From assembly GCF_050262165.1 (NCBI RefSeq), contig NZ_CP189844.1: a stretch of 64,000 bases of DNA. One strand, 5' to 3'. Made by a program: the position numbers and the translations under genes. The notes beneath the pieces are model-generated. The model was given only the letters and a program-made list of their open reading frames with translations. It ran no database searches and was not told where the DNA came from. This document shows, one piece after another, positions 53,812 through 62,236 of this stretch. The first letter of the stretch is position 1; every line of letters begins with the position of its first letter. Origin of the DNA: Parvimonas sp015257355 (lineage in GTDB: Bacteria; Bacillota; Clostridia; Tissierellales; Peptoniphilaceae).

Positions 53812-53834
53812 TTTCATAAAAAAAATTTATGAAA
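53812..53834. promoter_or_regulatory. candidate operator dyad TTTCATAAA-N5-TTTATGAAA
   Basis: Perfect 9-bp arms about 85 bases upstream of the grd -35 element. In A/T-rich DNA chance occurrence must be considered, but the length makes it noteworthy. Confidence 0.4.
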
Positions 53835-53918
53835 TAAAAAATATCTAATAATAGCTACTTAAAGAATAAGATATAACAAATAAACATTTTCCACAATAAA
53901 AAAACATATAAAATACAA

Positions 53919-53947
53919 TTGAAAAACCTAAAAATATATATTATAAT
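53919..53947 (+). promoter_or_regulatory. grd operon promoter
   Basis: TTGAAA (53919-53924), 17 bases, TATAAT (53942-53947). Transcription would start about 19 bases before the grdX start codon. Confidence 0.8.
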
Positions 53948-53972
53948 ACATTTAACAAAGGAAGTGATTTAT

Positions 53973-54350
53973 TTGAGTTTAAAAATTGTATCGAATAATT
54001 CTTTGGTAAAAGAAAAATTTGATAGTGTTGAATTTATTGATGGAAGTTATATTGATGTTTTAATAGCTACAAGAGATTTAATACATAAAGGATGCTCTTT
54101 AGTAAGTCATCCTTTGCCAGCTAGTATCAGAATGGTTTTCTCTTCAATTAGAAGTATTGTTATTGATGATGAAAAAACTTTTGATGAAGATAGCATATTA
54201 ATAATTGAGGAAGCAATTGACAAGTATAACTTAACAATGAAGAATAGGAACATTGATTTTAAAAATGTTAAGGATTATGAAGTTGTTGATTTAATGCTAG
54301 TTGAAAGTGCATTAGAAGAGTATAAAGCACTTAGTAAGCTAGAAAAATAA
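53973..54350 (+). CDS. grdX: GrdX family protein
   Basis: Small protein of unknown function that heads glycine/sarcosine/betaine reductase operons. It has 125 residues with the GrdX pattern LKIVSNNSLVKEKF at the start, then DVLIATRDLIHKGCSLVSHPLPASIRMVFSSIRSIVI (about 30-66). I place the start at the TTG at 53973, 7 bases after AAGGAAG, because the family begins there; an earlier frame opening at 53919 overlaps the promoter. grdE follows after 14 bases. Confidence 0.88.
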   Translation: MSLKIVSNNSLVKEKFDSVEFIDGSYIDVLIATRDLIHKGCSLVSHPLPASIRMVFSSIRSIVIDDEKTFDEDSILIIEEAIDKYNLTMKNRNIDFKNVKDYEVVDLMLVESALEEYKALSKLEK

Positions 54351-54364
54351 GTGGAGGTGGTATT

Positions 54365-55651
54365 TTGAAACTTCAAATGAACAGAATCTTCATTAAAGAT
54401 TTGGCGTTTGGTGAAGAAACTAAAGTTGAAAATCATACTTTATTTATTAACAAAGAAGCAATTGTTAATGAATTAAAGAAAGAACCAGGGGTTAAAGATA
54501 TTGATATTGACTTTGCAAAACCTGGTGAAAAAGCAAGAATTATTCCGGTAAAGGACGTAATTGAGCCAAGAGTTAAAATCCAAGGAGCTAAAGGTTTTGC
54601 AGGAGTTACTACTGACGTAGCACAATTAGGAGAAGGAATTGTTAATGTACTTTATGGAGCAGCAGTAGTTACAATTGGAGACATTGTTGGTTTCCAAGAA
54701 GGTGTTATAGATATGTGGGGAGAAGGAGCTAAATGGACTCCATTTTCTAAGACATATAATATAGTTGTAGATATTAAAGTTGTTGATGGATTACATCCAC
54801 ATGAACATGAAGAAGTTGTTAGACTTGTTGGACTTAAAGCAAGTGAGTTGATTGGAGAAGCTGGAAGAAATGCTGCAATTGATGAAACTGTTGAATACAA
54901 TATAGGAGATAATGACGAAGAAACTAAAAAATATCCTAATTTACCTAAAGTAGTTTATGTTGAAATGTTAATTTCCCAAGGATTACTACATGATGGATAT
55001 ATTTATGGAACATGTACAAGACAAACATTACCTACATTAATTCATCCAAATGAAGAATTAGATGGTGCTGTAATAAGCGGAAACTGTGTTGCTGCATGTG
55101 ATAAGATTACTACTTACCAACATCAAAATAATGCATGTATCTTAGATCTATATAGTAGACATGGAAAAGATATCAATTTTGTTGGAGTTGTATTAACACC
55201 AGAACTTACTACATTAGCTGGAAAATATAGATGTTGTGATTATACAGCAAAACTTTGTAAATTATTAGGTGCTAATGGTGTAATAGTAAGTGAAGAAGGA
55301 TATGGTAATCCAGACTCAGATTTAGTAATGATTTGTACTAGACTTGAAAAACAAGGTATTAAAACTGTTCTTGTAACTGATGAATGTTCAGGTTGGGATG
55401 GTATGAGCCAACCATTAACTGATACATCTAAAGAATCAGTAGCTGTTATTTCTACAGGAAATGTTAGCCATGTTGTTCATTTAGAAAAAGCTGATAGAGT
55501 ATTAGGAGATTCAGAAGCAATTGCTAATTTAGCAGGTGGTTGGGATGGAGCATATAATCCAGAAACTGGAACTCTTGATTGTGAATTAAATGCTGTTATA
55601 GGAGCAACTTCAGAAATAGGTTATCATAACGCAACTGTTGAATTATACTAG
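54365..55651 (+). CDS. grdE: glycine/sarcosine/betaine reductase component B, alpha/beta proprotein
   Basis: Proprotein (428 residues) of the substrate-binding component of a Stickland reductase. It is cleaved autocatalytically before a Cys that becomes a pyruvoyl group. The likely site is Asn240-Cys241 in ISGNCVAACDKIT; the pyruvoyl group forms a Schiff base with the amine substrate. Start at a TTG, 6 bases after GGAGGTGG; the protein begins KLQMNRIFIKDLAFGE, matching the family. Substrate (glycine, sarcosine or betaine) cannot be read from sequence here. Confidence 0.93.
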   Translation: MKLQMNRIFIKDLAFGEETKVENHTLFINKEAIVNELKKEPGVKDIDIDFAKPGEKARIIPVKDVIEPRVKIQGAKGFAGVTTDVAQLGEGIVNVLYGAAVVTIGDIVGFQEGVIDMWGEGAKWTPFSKTYNIVVDIKVVDGLHPHEHEEVVRLVGLKASELIGEAGRNAAIDETVEYNIGDNDEETKKYPNLPKVVYVEMLISQGLLHDGYIYGTCTRQTLPTLIHPNEELDGAVISGNCVAACDKITTYQHQNNACILDLYSRHGKDINFVGVVLTPELTTLAGKYRCCDYTAKLCKLLGANGVIVSEEGYGNPDSDLVMICTRLEKQGIKTVLVTDECSGWDGMSQPLTDTSKESVAVISTGNVSHVVHLEKADRVLGDSEAIANLAGGWDGAYNPETGTLDCELNAVIGATSEIGYHNATVELY

Positions 55652-55665
55652 AAGGGGTGAGAGTA

Positions 55666-56961
55666 ATGAGTAAAAAAGTATTATATTATATAAACCAATT
55701 CTTTGGACAAATTGGTGGAGAAGAAATGGCTCATGTAGCTCCAACTTTTAATGAAAAAGCAGTTGGACCTGCAATGGGATTTGCAAATAATTTAGGTCAA
55801 GAAGCAAGTGTTGTTGGAACTATTATTTGTGGTGATAACTACTTTAATGAAAATTTAGAAGCTTCATTAGAATTTATAAAAGATGTAATGGATAAGGTTA
55901 ATCCAGACATCGTAGTAGCTGGACCTGCATTTAATGCTGGTAGATATGGTATGGCTTGTGCTGGAGTTGCAAAATTTGTAACAGAAAAATATAATATTCC
56001 AGTTGTTACAGGAATGTATGAAGAAAATCCAGGACTTGATGCTTGTAAATCAATAGCGTATGTTGTACCTACTAGTAATGTTGCTAGTGCAATGGGTAAA
56101 GCTCTTCCAGTTATGGCAAAATTAACTTTAAAACTATTAAATGGAGAAGTTGTTAAACCTTTAGTTGATGGATATTTTGCTCAAGGTAAAAGACTTACTG
56201 TTATATCAGATAAAATTGGAGCTGTTAGAGCAACAGATATGTTAATGAAGAGATTAAAAGGTGAAGAATTTGAAACAGAACTTCCAATGCCAGTTTTCGA
56301 TAAAGTGGAACCTGCAAAAGCTATTGTAGATTTATCAAAGGCAACAATTGCTGTTGTTACAAGTGGTGGTATTGTTCCATTAGGAAATCCTGACAAAATT
56401 CAATCAGCATCTGCACAAAAGTGGGGTAAATATGATATTTCTGCTTTAAGTGAATTAGGCAAAGATTATTGTACAATTCATGGCGGTTATGACCCTGTTT
56501 ATGCAAATGAAATGCCAGATAGAGTAGCTCCAGTAGATATTCTTAAAGAAATGGAAAAAGAAGGAAAAATTGGAAAAGTTTATAAGTATTTCTATACTAC
56601 TACAGGAACAGGTACTGCAGTAGGAAATTCTATAAAATTTGGTGTTGAAATTGGTAAAGAATTAAAAGAAGCTGGAGTTGACGGTGTTATACTTACTTCT
56701 ACTTGAGGTACTTGTACACGTTGCGGTGCAACGATCGTTAAAGAAATTGAAAGATATGGTATTCCAATCGTTCATATGGCTACAATTGTAACAATTTCTA
56801 AATCAGTAGGAGCAAATAGAATCGTACCTACTGTTGCAATTCCATATCCAGTAGGGGATGCAAGTTTAGAAAAAGAAAAAGAATATGCTGTAAGAAGAGA
56901 TTTAGTTGAAAGAGCAGTTGACTCTTTAGCAACATCTATTGAAGAAGCAACATTTTTCTAA
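55666..56961 (+). CDS. grdB: reductase component B gamma subunit, selenoprotein (UGA read as Sec347)
   Basis: Selenocysteine subunit of component B, 431 residues when the in-frame TGA at 56704-56706 is read through. Conventional gene calling would split it at 56706. The sequence on both sides is one protein: ...GVDGVILTST-U-GTCTRCGATIVKEIE..., giving the U-x-x-C-x-x-C motif of GrdB/GrdF/GrdH. A perfect hairpin follows the UGA within 13 bases. The ATG at 55666 follows GAAGGGGTGA; the GTG at 55657 is within that site. The normal stop is TAA at 56959-56961. Confidence 0.95.
56707..56736 (+). promoter_or_regulatory. bacterial SECIS-like hairpin
   Basis: CGTTGC (56719-56724) pairs perfectly with GCAACG (56728-56733) around GGT. 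The loop starts 18 bases after the UGA, in the range expected for SelB recognition. A short palindrome, GTAC-TT-GTAC, lies between the UGA and the stem. Confidence 0.8.
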
Positions 56962-56985
56962 AGAAAGATTTGTTTAAGTTATAAT

Positions 56986-57015
56986 ATTCCACTTACATTT
57001 ATTTGTAAGTGGAAT
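56986..57015 (+). other. 12-bp hairpin between grdB and the transporter gene
   Basis: ATTCCACTTACA / TGTAAGTGGAAT around TTTATT. No T tract follows, so it is more likely an mRNA stability or processing element than a full terminator. Confidence 0.6.
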
Positions 57016-57046
57016 GTTAACATAAAATTTATAGGAGGATAAATTT

Positions 57047-58390
57047 ATGGAAGAAAATAGAAGTAATTGGAACAGCCGATTCGGTTATATAATGGCAGCA
57101 GCAGGTTTTTCAATAGGATTAGGAAATGTATGGAGATTTCCTTACTTAGTTGGAACAAATGGTGGTGGAGCATTTGTATTAATTTACTTAGCTATTTGTG
57201 TATTAATTGGTGTTCCTCTATTTTATATGGAAGTTGCTTTAGGTAGAAAAGCAATGTCAAGTCCAATCGTTGGTATGAGAAAACTAACTAAAAAAGGTAG
57301 CCCTTGGGTAAGTTTTGGTTGGCTTGGAGTTTTAAGTGCATTTTTTATTTTAACTTATTACATAAATATTATGGGTTGGATAATGGCTTATATTGTTAAG
57401 ATGATTACAGGATCCATGAAAGGATTTACTGCAGAACAATATACAGCTAGTTTCAATGATTTGATGGCTAGCCCAACTCAATTATTATTCTGGACATTTG
57501 TTTGTACAGTAATAATAGGTGTAATAGCTGCTAAAAATTTAAATTCAGGTCTTGAAAAAGCTTGTAAATTTATGATGCCAGCATTATTCATAATGTTGAT
57601 TACAGTAGTTATTAGATCCGTTACATTACCAGGAGCAGCAGAAGGTATTAAATGGTATTTAAATGTTGACTTCTCTAAAGTAACACCTCAAACATTCCTT
57701 ACTGCATTAGGACAATGTTTCTTCTCAGTTGGTATAGCAAGTGGTGGAGCATTTGTATATGGTTCATACTTAAAGAAAGATTCTAATATTCCTGAAGACG
57801 GATTAATGGTAGTTGGATTTGATACATTAGCAGCTTTAATTGCTGGTTTTGCAACATTCCCTGCAGTATTTGCATTAGGATTAAAACCAGATTCCGGTTC
57901 TAACTTATTATTTGTAACAATGTCAAATGTATTTATGAATATGCCATTTGGACAAGTGTTCGGATTTATGTTCTTCTTATTAATGTTCTTTGCAGCATTA
58001 TCAAGTGCATTAGGATATTTAGAACCAATTAGTGCATCATTCTCAGATATGATGAAATTATCAAGAGCAAAAGGTACAATCTACGCTTTAGTATCAATCT
58101 TCGTAGTAGGACTTTCAACAATATTTGGATTAAATATAATGAGTGGAGTTAAAGTTTTAGGAAAGAATTTATTTGACTTTGCAGATTATCTATCAGGAAA
58201 TATTATGATGCCTCTTGGTGCAATAGCATTAATTCTTTATGTATTATTTGTTTGGAAATTTGATAACTTTAAAGAAGAAGTTAACGTTGGAGCAAAAGGC
58301 TTAAGAGTTCCATCATTCTTTAAACCAATAGCTTATCTATTACCAATAGTATTAATAATTATATTTGTTACAGGATTAGGAATATTTTAA
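57047..58390 (+). CDS. sodium-dependent transporter, NSS (SNF) family
   Basis: Sodium-coupled amino acid carrier of the LeuT fold, 447 residues and about 11-12 helices. The first helix has the NSS signature RFGYIMAAAGFSIGLGNVWRFPYLVGTNGGGAFVLIY (about 8-44) with the Na+ and substrate site; later ones include FFSVGIASGGAFVYGSYL and FAALSSALGYLEP. Its position behind grdE-grdB suggests import of glycine or an N-methylated glycine for that enzyme; this is inferred from context. AGGAGG precedes the ATG. Confidence 0.93.
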   Translation: MEENRSNWNSRFGYIMAAAGFSIGLGNVWRFPYLVGTNGGGAFVLIYLAICVLIGVPLFYMEVALGRKAMSSPIVGMRKLTKKGSPWVSFGWLGVLSAFFILTYYINIMGWIMAYIVKMITGSMKGFTAEQYTASFNDLMASPTQLLFWTFVCTVIIGVIAAKNLNSGLEKACKFMMPALFIMLITVVIRSVTLPGAAEGIKWYLNVDFSKVTPQTFLTALGQCFFSVGIASGGAFVYGSYLKKDSNIPEDGLMVVGFDTLAALIAGFATFPAVFALGLKPDSGSNLLFVTMSNVFMNMPFGQVFGFMFFLLMFFAALSSALGYLEPISASFSDMMKLSRAKGTIYALVSIFVVGLSTIFGLNIMSGVKVLGKNLFDFADYLSGNIMMPLGAIALILYVLFVWKFDNFKEEVNVGAKGLRVPSFFKPIAYLLPIVLIIIFVTGLGIF

Positions 58391-58426
58391 TTGAGTACAC
58401 AGCTCACCTATAAAATTTATAAAAAG

Positions 58427-58453
58427 ACTCAGGCATACAGCCTGAGTTTTTTA
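58427..58453 (+). terminator. terminator of the grd-transporter operon
   Basis: ACTCAGGC / GCCTGAGT around ATACA, followed by a T run. Confidence 0.92.
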
Positions 58454-58462
58454 TCGCAAAAT

Positions 58463-58495
58463 AAAAAAGTTTGTTCGATTTGAACAAACTTTTTT
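58463..58495. terminator. terminator after ansA
   Basis: A 14-bp stem A6-GTTTGTTC / GAACAAACTTTTTT around GATTT. It serves the minus-strand asparaginase gene and could act in both directions. Confidence 0.9.
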
Positions 58496-58498
58496 GTT

Positions 58499-59500
58499 TT
58501 AAATTTCGTTGAAAATCATATCGTTATTTATTCTAGTATAGAATAATTTTTTTACTGTTTCAAAGTCATTGTCAAAATTACCTAAAATCCACATAATCTT
58601 TGTAACTGTAGCTTCAGTTGTCATATTTTGAGATTCTAAATATGAAATTGAACTAATTCTTTTTCCAACTTCATAAACACTTACATCTGATCCTTCTTGT
58701 GGAACTTGAGTTGTCATTATTATTGTTTTTTGATTATTATATTCTTCAACTAATTTTTTTAATTCAGTTTCTATTGCCTTAGGGATTCCACCAACACCAA
58801 AACTTTCGATTATTATTGCATCATAGTTTTTGAAAATTTCTGGTAGAATTTTTGCAGTCATTGAAGGTATTAATTTTAATACAAATACATTTGTATTTAA
58901 TGAATCGTAAAATTTTACTTCTTCATTAGAATCATCACTATTTATATATCTAAATATTTTTTCATCATGCATAATTGCAAGGAAAGGGAAATTTACAGAT
59001 GAAAATGCATCAAAACTTTTTGTTCTTTCTTTCCTAGCTCTTGTTCCAGAAATTACCTTACCATCAAATACTATGCTAACACCTTTTGATGTGCTTTTAG
59101 ATGCATACACTAGACTATTTAACAAATTATTCTTAGCATCAGTTATATGCATATCTATTGATTTTTGTGAACCCGTTAATACAATGGGTTTTTGACTATT
59201 TTGTATTAAATAAGATAATGCTGATGCGGTGTATGCCATTGTATCGGTTCCATGTGTAATAACAAAACCATCATATTTATCATAATTATCTTTTATTGCA
59301 TCTTTAATTTTTAACCAATGTTCAGGTTGCATATCTGTTGAATCTACATTTAACAGGTTTATAGTTTCTATTTCAAAATCAAGTTTTGTAAAATTTAAGT
59401 ATTCAAGTAATTTACTTGAATTGATTTGAGGTGTTAAGCCTCCATCTGTTGGCATTGAAGCTATTGTTCCACCAGTAGAAATTAATAAAATTTTTTTCAT
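58499..59500 (-). CDS. ansA: L-asparaginase
   Basis: Hydrolyses asparagine to aspartate and ammonia. It has 333 residues with no signal peptide, so it is probably the cytoplasmic type I. Both catalytic Thr motifs are visible: ISTGGTIASMP near residue 7 and VITHGTDTMAYTASAL near 80. A conserved SFGVGGIP segment is near 235. The ATG follows GGAGC. It lies between the grd operon and an oligopeptide-binding gene, fitting amino-acid catabolism. Confidence 0.93.
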   Translation of the reverse strand: MKKILLISTGGTIASMPTDGGLTPQINSSKLLEYLNFTKLDFEIETINLLNVDSTDMQPEHWLKIKDAIKDNYDKYDGFVITHGTDTMAYTASALSYLIQNSQKPIVLTGSQKSIDMHITDAKNNLLNSLVYASKSTSKGVSIVFDGKVISGTRARKERTKSFDAFSSVNFPFLAIMHDEKIFRYINSDDSNEEVKFYDSLNTNVFVLKLIPSMTAKILPEIFKNYDAIIIESFGVGGIPKAIETELKKLVEEYNNQKTIIMTTQVPQEGSDVSVYEVGKRISSISYLESQNMTTEATVTKIMWILGNFDNDFETVKKLFYTRINNDMIFNEI

Positions 59501-59536
59501 AAGTTAAGCTCCTATATTATATTTTCAATCAGTTAT

Positions 59537-59542
59537 ATTATA
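59537..59542 (-). promoter_or_regulatory. probable ansA -10 element
   Basis: TATAAT on the minus strand, preceded by TGTGA. No convincing -35 hexamer. Confidence 0.4.
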
Positions 59543-59560
59543 TCACAACTGATAAAATAA

Positions 59561-61003
59561 TTATTTTTTAATAATATTTTTTATTAATAATAATCCATTT
59601 GGGCTTACATGTAAGCCTTGAACATTTTTGTGAACAAGAACTGAAAATGAACGTTTATATAATGGAAAAATCAGATTGTCTCTGGAAATATCATCAATGG
59701 ATGTATACATCTTTGAAAAATCGTCATTTTGTAAAAAATGATTTATAAAGTATTTTATATCTAAATCATCAGTAGTACCCATACTAAATGTTGAATGAAT
59801 TATTTCAGATTCGCCTTCGTTTTTTATACTAACTTTAATTTTATATTTATCAATCCATTCTTTGGATAGTGAAGCTATAATTCTTTCGGATAATTTAGTC
59901 CCATTATTGCTTAACGTGAGAATCTCATTTTCTAAATTTGATTTTTTTATAATCTCTTCAACTTCATTTTTTAATTTTGAAATTTTTTCTGAATTAAGTT
60001 CTTCTTTTTGAGTAAATGGTGTTGAATTGTTATACAAAATAAATTCTGCTAAAAACTTAGAATCTATTAATTCATTTAAATTTTTTCTTAAAGTTGGATT
60101 ATTTAAAAATTTATTATCTGTATTTAACTTTAAAAATTCAAAAATATTTGTATTGAAGTTTAATAGTTCAGGTTTCTTACTTGAATCAAGTCGTCTTTCG
60201 TATGGGATTTCATAAAATGGAAGTCCAAAGAAGTCGACTTGTTCTAAGTCAAATAGGTGATAGGCTAAAATCTCATTTTCTACTAATTTTAGAGTTATTT
60301 TTTTTATTTTTGTATTTACATTATCCCAGTAATTTTCGTTTTGTTCCAAAACTATCTCTTCATCACCATAACTTTTAATTTTAAAAGCGCTATTCGTTAT
60401 AAGATTGTTTACATCAATAATACTATCTTTTTTAATAGGGAACATAAAAACATTAGATAGTATTTCATCAAAGTTTTTAACAGGATATTCCATATTTACT
60501 TCAATTGTATATTTATCCAATATTTTTAATCCTGAAAAATCTTTAAGTTTTAGTTTTAAGTCGTATAGTTTTTTAGCATCTTTTATAAAAAATAGCTTAT
60601 ATGCATTTGGATTTTTGTTTTCATAATTTAAAATACTCAACCATGATTCAACATAATCTTCAGCTGTTATATCTGTTCCATCAGACCATTTTAGATTATC
60701 TCTAAGTTTAATTGTCCATTTCATAAAATCTTCGCTTTTCTCAATTTTTTCTGCTTGATTTAATGCTATTTTACCATGGGCAGAATATTCAGTTAGCCCT
60801 TCAAAAAGTTGTGATATTAAGGCATCAGTATTAATATCGTTTGAAAATCTTGGATCTAAATTATATTCTTGTTTTTTTATTGCGGTTACTATTTCAGTAC
60901 TTGGAATTTTTATATTATCAACATCTTTTTCTTTTTTATTAGTTGAACAAGAAACTAATAATAAAGTGAAAAAAATAAAAAATACTCTTGAAAATTTTCT
61001 CAT
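59561..61003 (-). CDS. peptide ABC transporter substrate-binding lipoprotein (OppA-like)
   Basis: Extracellular binding lipoprotein of the SBP_bac_5 family, 480 residues. Signal peptide MRKFSRVFFIFFTLLLVSC ends in the lipobox LVSC. The mature domain has ALISQLFEGLTEYS, the family segment MKWTIKLRDNLKWSDGTDITAEDYVESWL and TIEVNMEYPVKNF. The start at 61003 follows AAGGAGA; the earlier in-frame start at 61033 lacks one. No permease or ATPase genes are adjacent, so it is an orphan binding protein here. Confidence 0.9.
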   Translation of the reverse strand: MRKFSRVFFIFFTLLLVSCSTNKKEKDVDNIKIPSTEIVTAIKKQEYNLDPRFSNDINTDALISQLFEGLTEYSAHGKIALNQAEKIEKSEDFMKWTIKLRDNLKWSDGTDITAEDYVESWLSILNYENKNPNAYKLFFIKDAKKLYDLKLKLKDFSGLKILDKYTIEVNMEYPVKNFDEILSNVFMFPIKKDSIIDVNNLITNSAFKIKSYGDEEIVLEQNENYWDNVNTKIKKITLKLVENEILAYHLFDLEQVDFFGLPFYEIPYERRLDSSKKPELLNFNTNIFEFLKLNTDNKFLNNPTLRKNLNELIDSKFLAEFILYNNSTPFTQKEELNSEKISKLKNEVEEIIKKSNLENEILTLSNNGTKLSERIIASLSKEWIDKYKIKVSIKNEGESEIIHSTFSMGTTDDLDIKYFINHFLQNDDFSKMYTSIDDISRDNLIFPLYKRSFSVLVHKNVQGLHVSPNGLLLIKNIIKK

Positions 61004-61103
61004 ACTTTTCTCCTTATAAAATTTGTGTAACATATATATTTTATCATAATTGTATAAAAAATTAAATAATTACAAAAAAGTAATAAAAAAATTGAATGTT
61101 ATC

Positions 61104-61117
61104 GTGATTTAAATCAC
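61104..61117. promoter_or_regulatory. Crp/Fnr-type palindrome upstream of the dehydrogenase operon
   Basis: GTGATTTAAATCAC is a perfect 14-base palindrome. With flanks it reads CGTGA-N6-TCACA, matching the Crp/Fnr/ArcR half-site spacing. It is centred about 70 bases upstream of the predicted start of the operon, and about 107 bases upstream of the divergent lipoprotein start codon. Confidence 0.55.
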
Positions 61118-61168
61118 AGATATTACATTTATAAAAAAATTTGTTAAAAAAATTAATAAGTCTTGATA

Positions 61169-61174
61169 TATAAT
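61169..61174 (+). promoter_or_regulatory. probable -10 of the dehydrogenase operon
   Basis: TATAAT without a good -35 (only A-rich sequence at the right distance), consistent with an activator-dependent promoter using the upstream palindrome. Confidence 0.5.
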
Positions 61175-61239
61175 ATTAAGGGCGAGGTAAATAGTAATTA
61201 CAAAATAATAATTTTGAGATTAAATTATGGAGGTTTGTA

Positions 61240-62214
61240 GTGAGTAATTCAAAAAAATTAACAAAAAAAGAACTTTTGGAAATGTATGATAAAATGTTAC
61301 TTATAAGACATTTTGATATGGAACTTAGTAAATTATATTCAAGAGGATTTATCCACGGAATGACACATTATTCTGTAGGAGAAGAAGCAGCCAATGTTGG
61401 TGCAATATACCCAATGAGAAAAGAAGATTTAATGTATTCAAATCATAGAGGACATGGTCAAACAATTGCAAAAGGTATAGATATAAATAAAATGATGGCC
61501 GAAATCTTAGGGAAAGCAACTGGACAATGTAAAGGTCGTGGAGGTAGTATGCACCTTTACAACTTAGAAGTAAACAATATGGGATGTAATGGTATTGTTG
61601 GTGGTGGACACGGTTTAAGTACTGGTGCAGCTCTTGCTCAAAAAATGAAGAAAACAGGAAATGTTGTTGTTTGTTGTATGGGTGAAAGTGCTACAAATGA
61701 AGGAAGTTTTCATGAATGTTTAAATATGGCGTCAATTTGGAAATTACCATTAGTATTTTATGTAATTAATAATAATTATGGTATTTCAATGTCTCAACAA
61801 AGATCAATGACTGTTGATAGAGTTGTTGATAGAGCAGAGGCTTATAAAGTAAAATCAATTTATGTTGAAGATGGAAATAATGTATTAGATGTATACGATG
61901 CAATGAGTGAAGCAATTGAATATGCTAGAGAAGGTAATGGACCTGTTTTAGTAGAAGCTAAAAGTTATAGATGGTTTGGACACTCTGCTTCAGATGCTGG
62001 AAAATATAGAGATAAAGCTGAAGTTGATGCATGGAAAGAAAAAGATCCAAATGTTGCATTTAAAAAATATTTAATTGATAATAAAGTTGCGACTGAAAAA
62101 GAACTTGATGAAATGGATGAAAGTGTAAAGAAAGTAATCGCTGATGCAATAACTTTTGCTAAGGAATCACCTTTAGCAGATGAAAAAGATGCTTGTACTG
62201 ACAATTATGCTTAA
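61240..62214 (+). CDS. acoA: acetoin/pyruvate dehydrogenase E1 component, alpha subunit
   Basis: ThDP-dependent decarboxylase subunit of a 2-oxoacid or acetoin dehydrogenase complex, 324 residues. Family landmarks: LIRHFDMELSKLYSRGFIHGMTHYSVGEEA (about 17-46), KGRGGSMHLYN near 102, and the ThDP/Mg site region from 145 to 182, ending FYVINNNYGISM. The usual GDG at the metal site reads GES (MGESATNEGSFHE). GTG start, 6 bases after GGAGG. The small size and Gly-rich start favour the acetoin type, but pyruvate cannot be excluded. Confidence 0.87.
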   Translation: MSNSKKLTKKELLEMYDKMLLIRHFDMELSKLYSRGFIHGMTHYSVGEEAANVGAIYPMRKEDLMYSNHRGHGQTIAKGIDINKMMAEILGKATGQCKGRGGSMHLYNLEVNNMGCNGIVGGGHGLSTGAALAQKMKKTGNVVVCCMGESATNEGSFHECLNMASIWKLPLVFYVINNNYGISMSQQRSMTVDRVVDRAEAYKVKSIYVEDGNNVLDVYDAMSEAIEYAREGNGPVLVEAKSYRWFGHSASDAGKYRDKAEVDAWKEKDPNVAFKKYLIDNKVATEKELDEMDESVKKVIADAITFAKESPLADEKDACTDNYA

Positions 62215-62236
62215 TATTATTTAATAGGAGAAGATT

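Larger units (their letters stand above)
53559..53972. other. long regulatory intergenic region before grdX
   Basis: No gene is seen. It contains the GntR terminator, three GATAAAATT-like short repeats (about 53592-53616), a second T-tailed hairpin (53632-53672), two dyads (53723-53743 and 53812-53834) and the grd promoter. No known riboswitch was recognised. Confidence 0.6.

Noticed and set aside
56776..56961. Separate 61-residue gene after grdB
   Set aside because: It is the C-terminal part of GrdB beyond the Sec codon; same frame, conserved continuation, no ribosome site.
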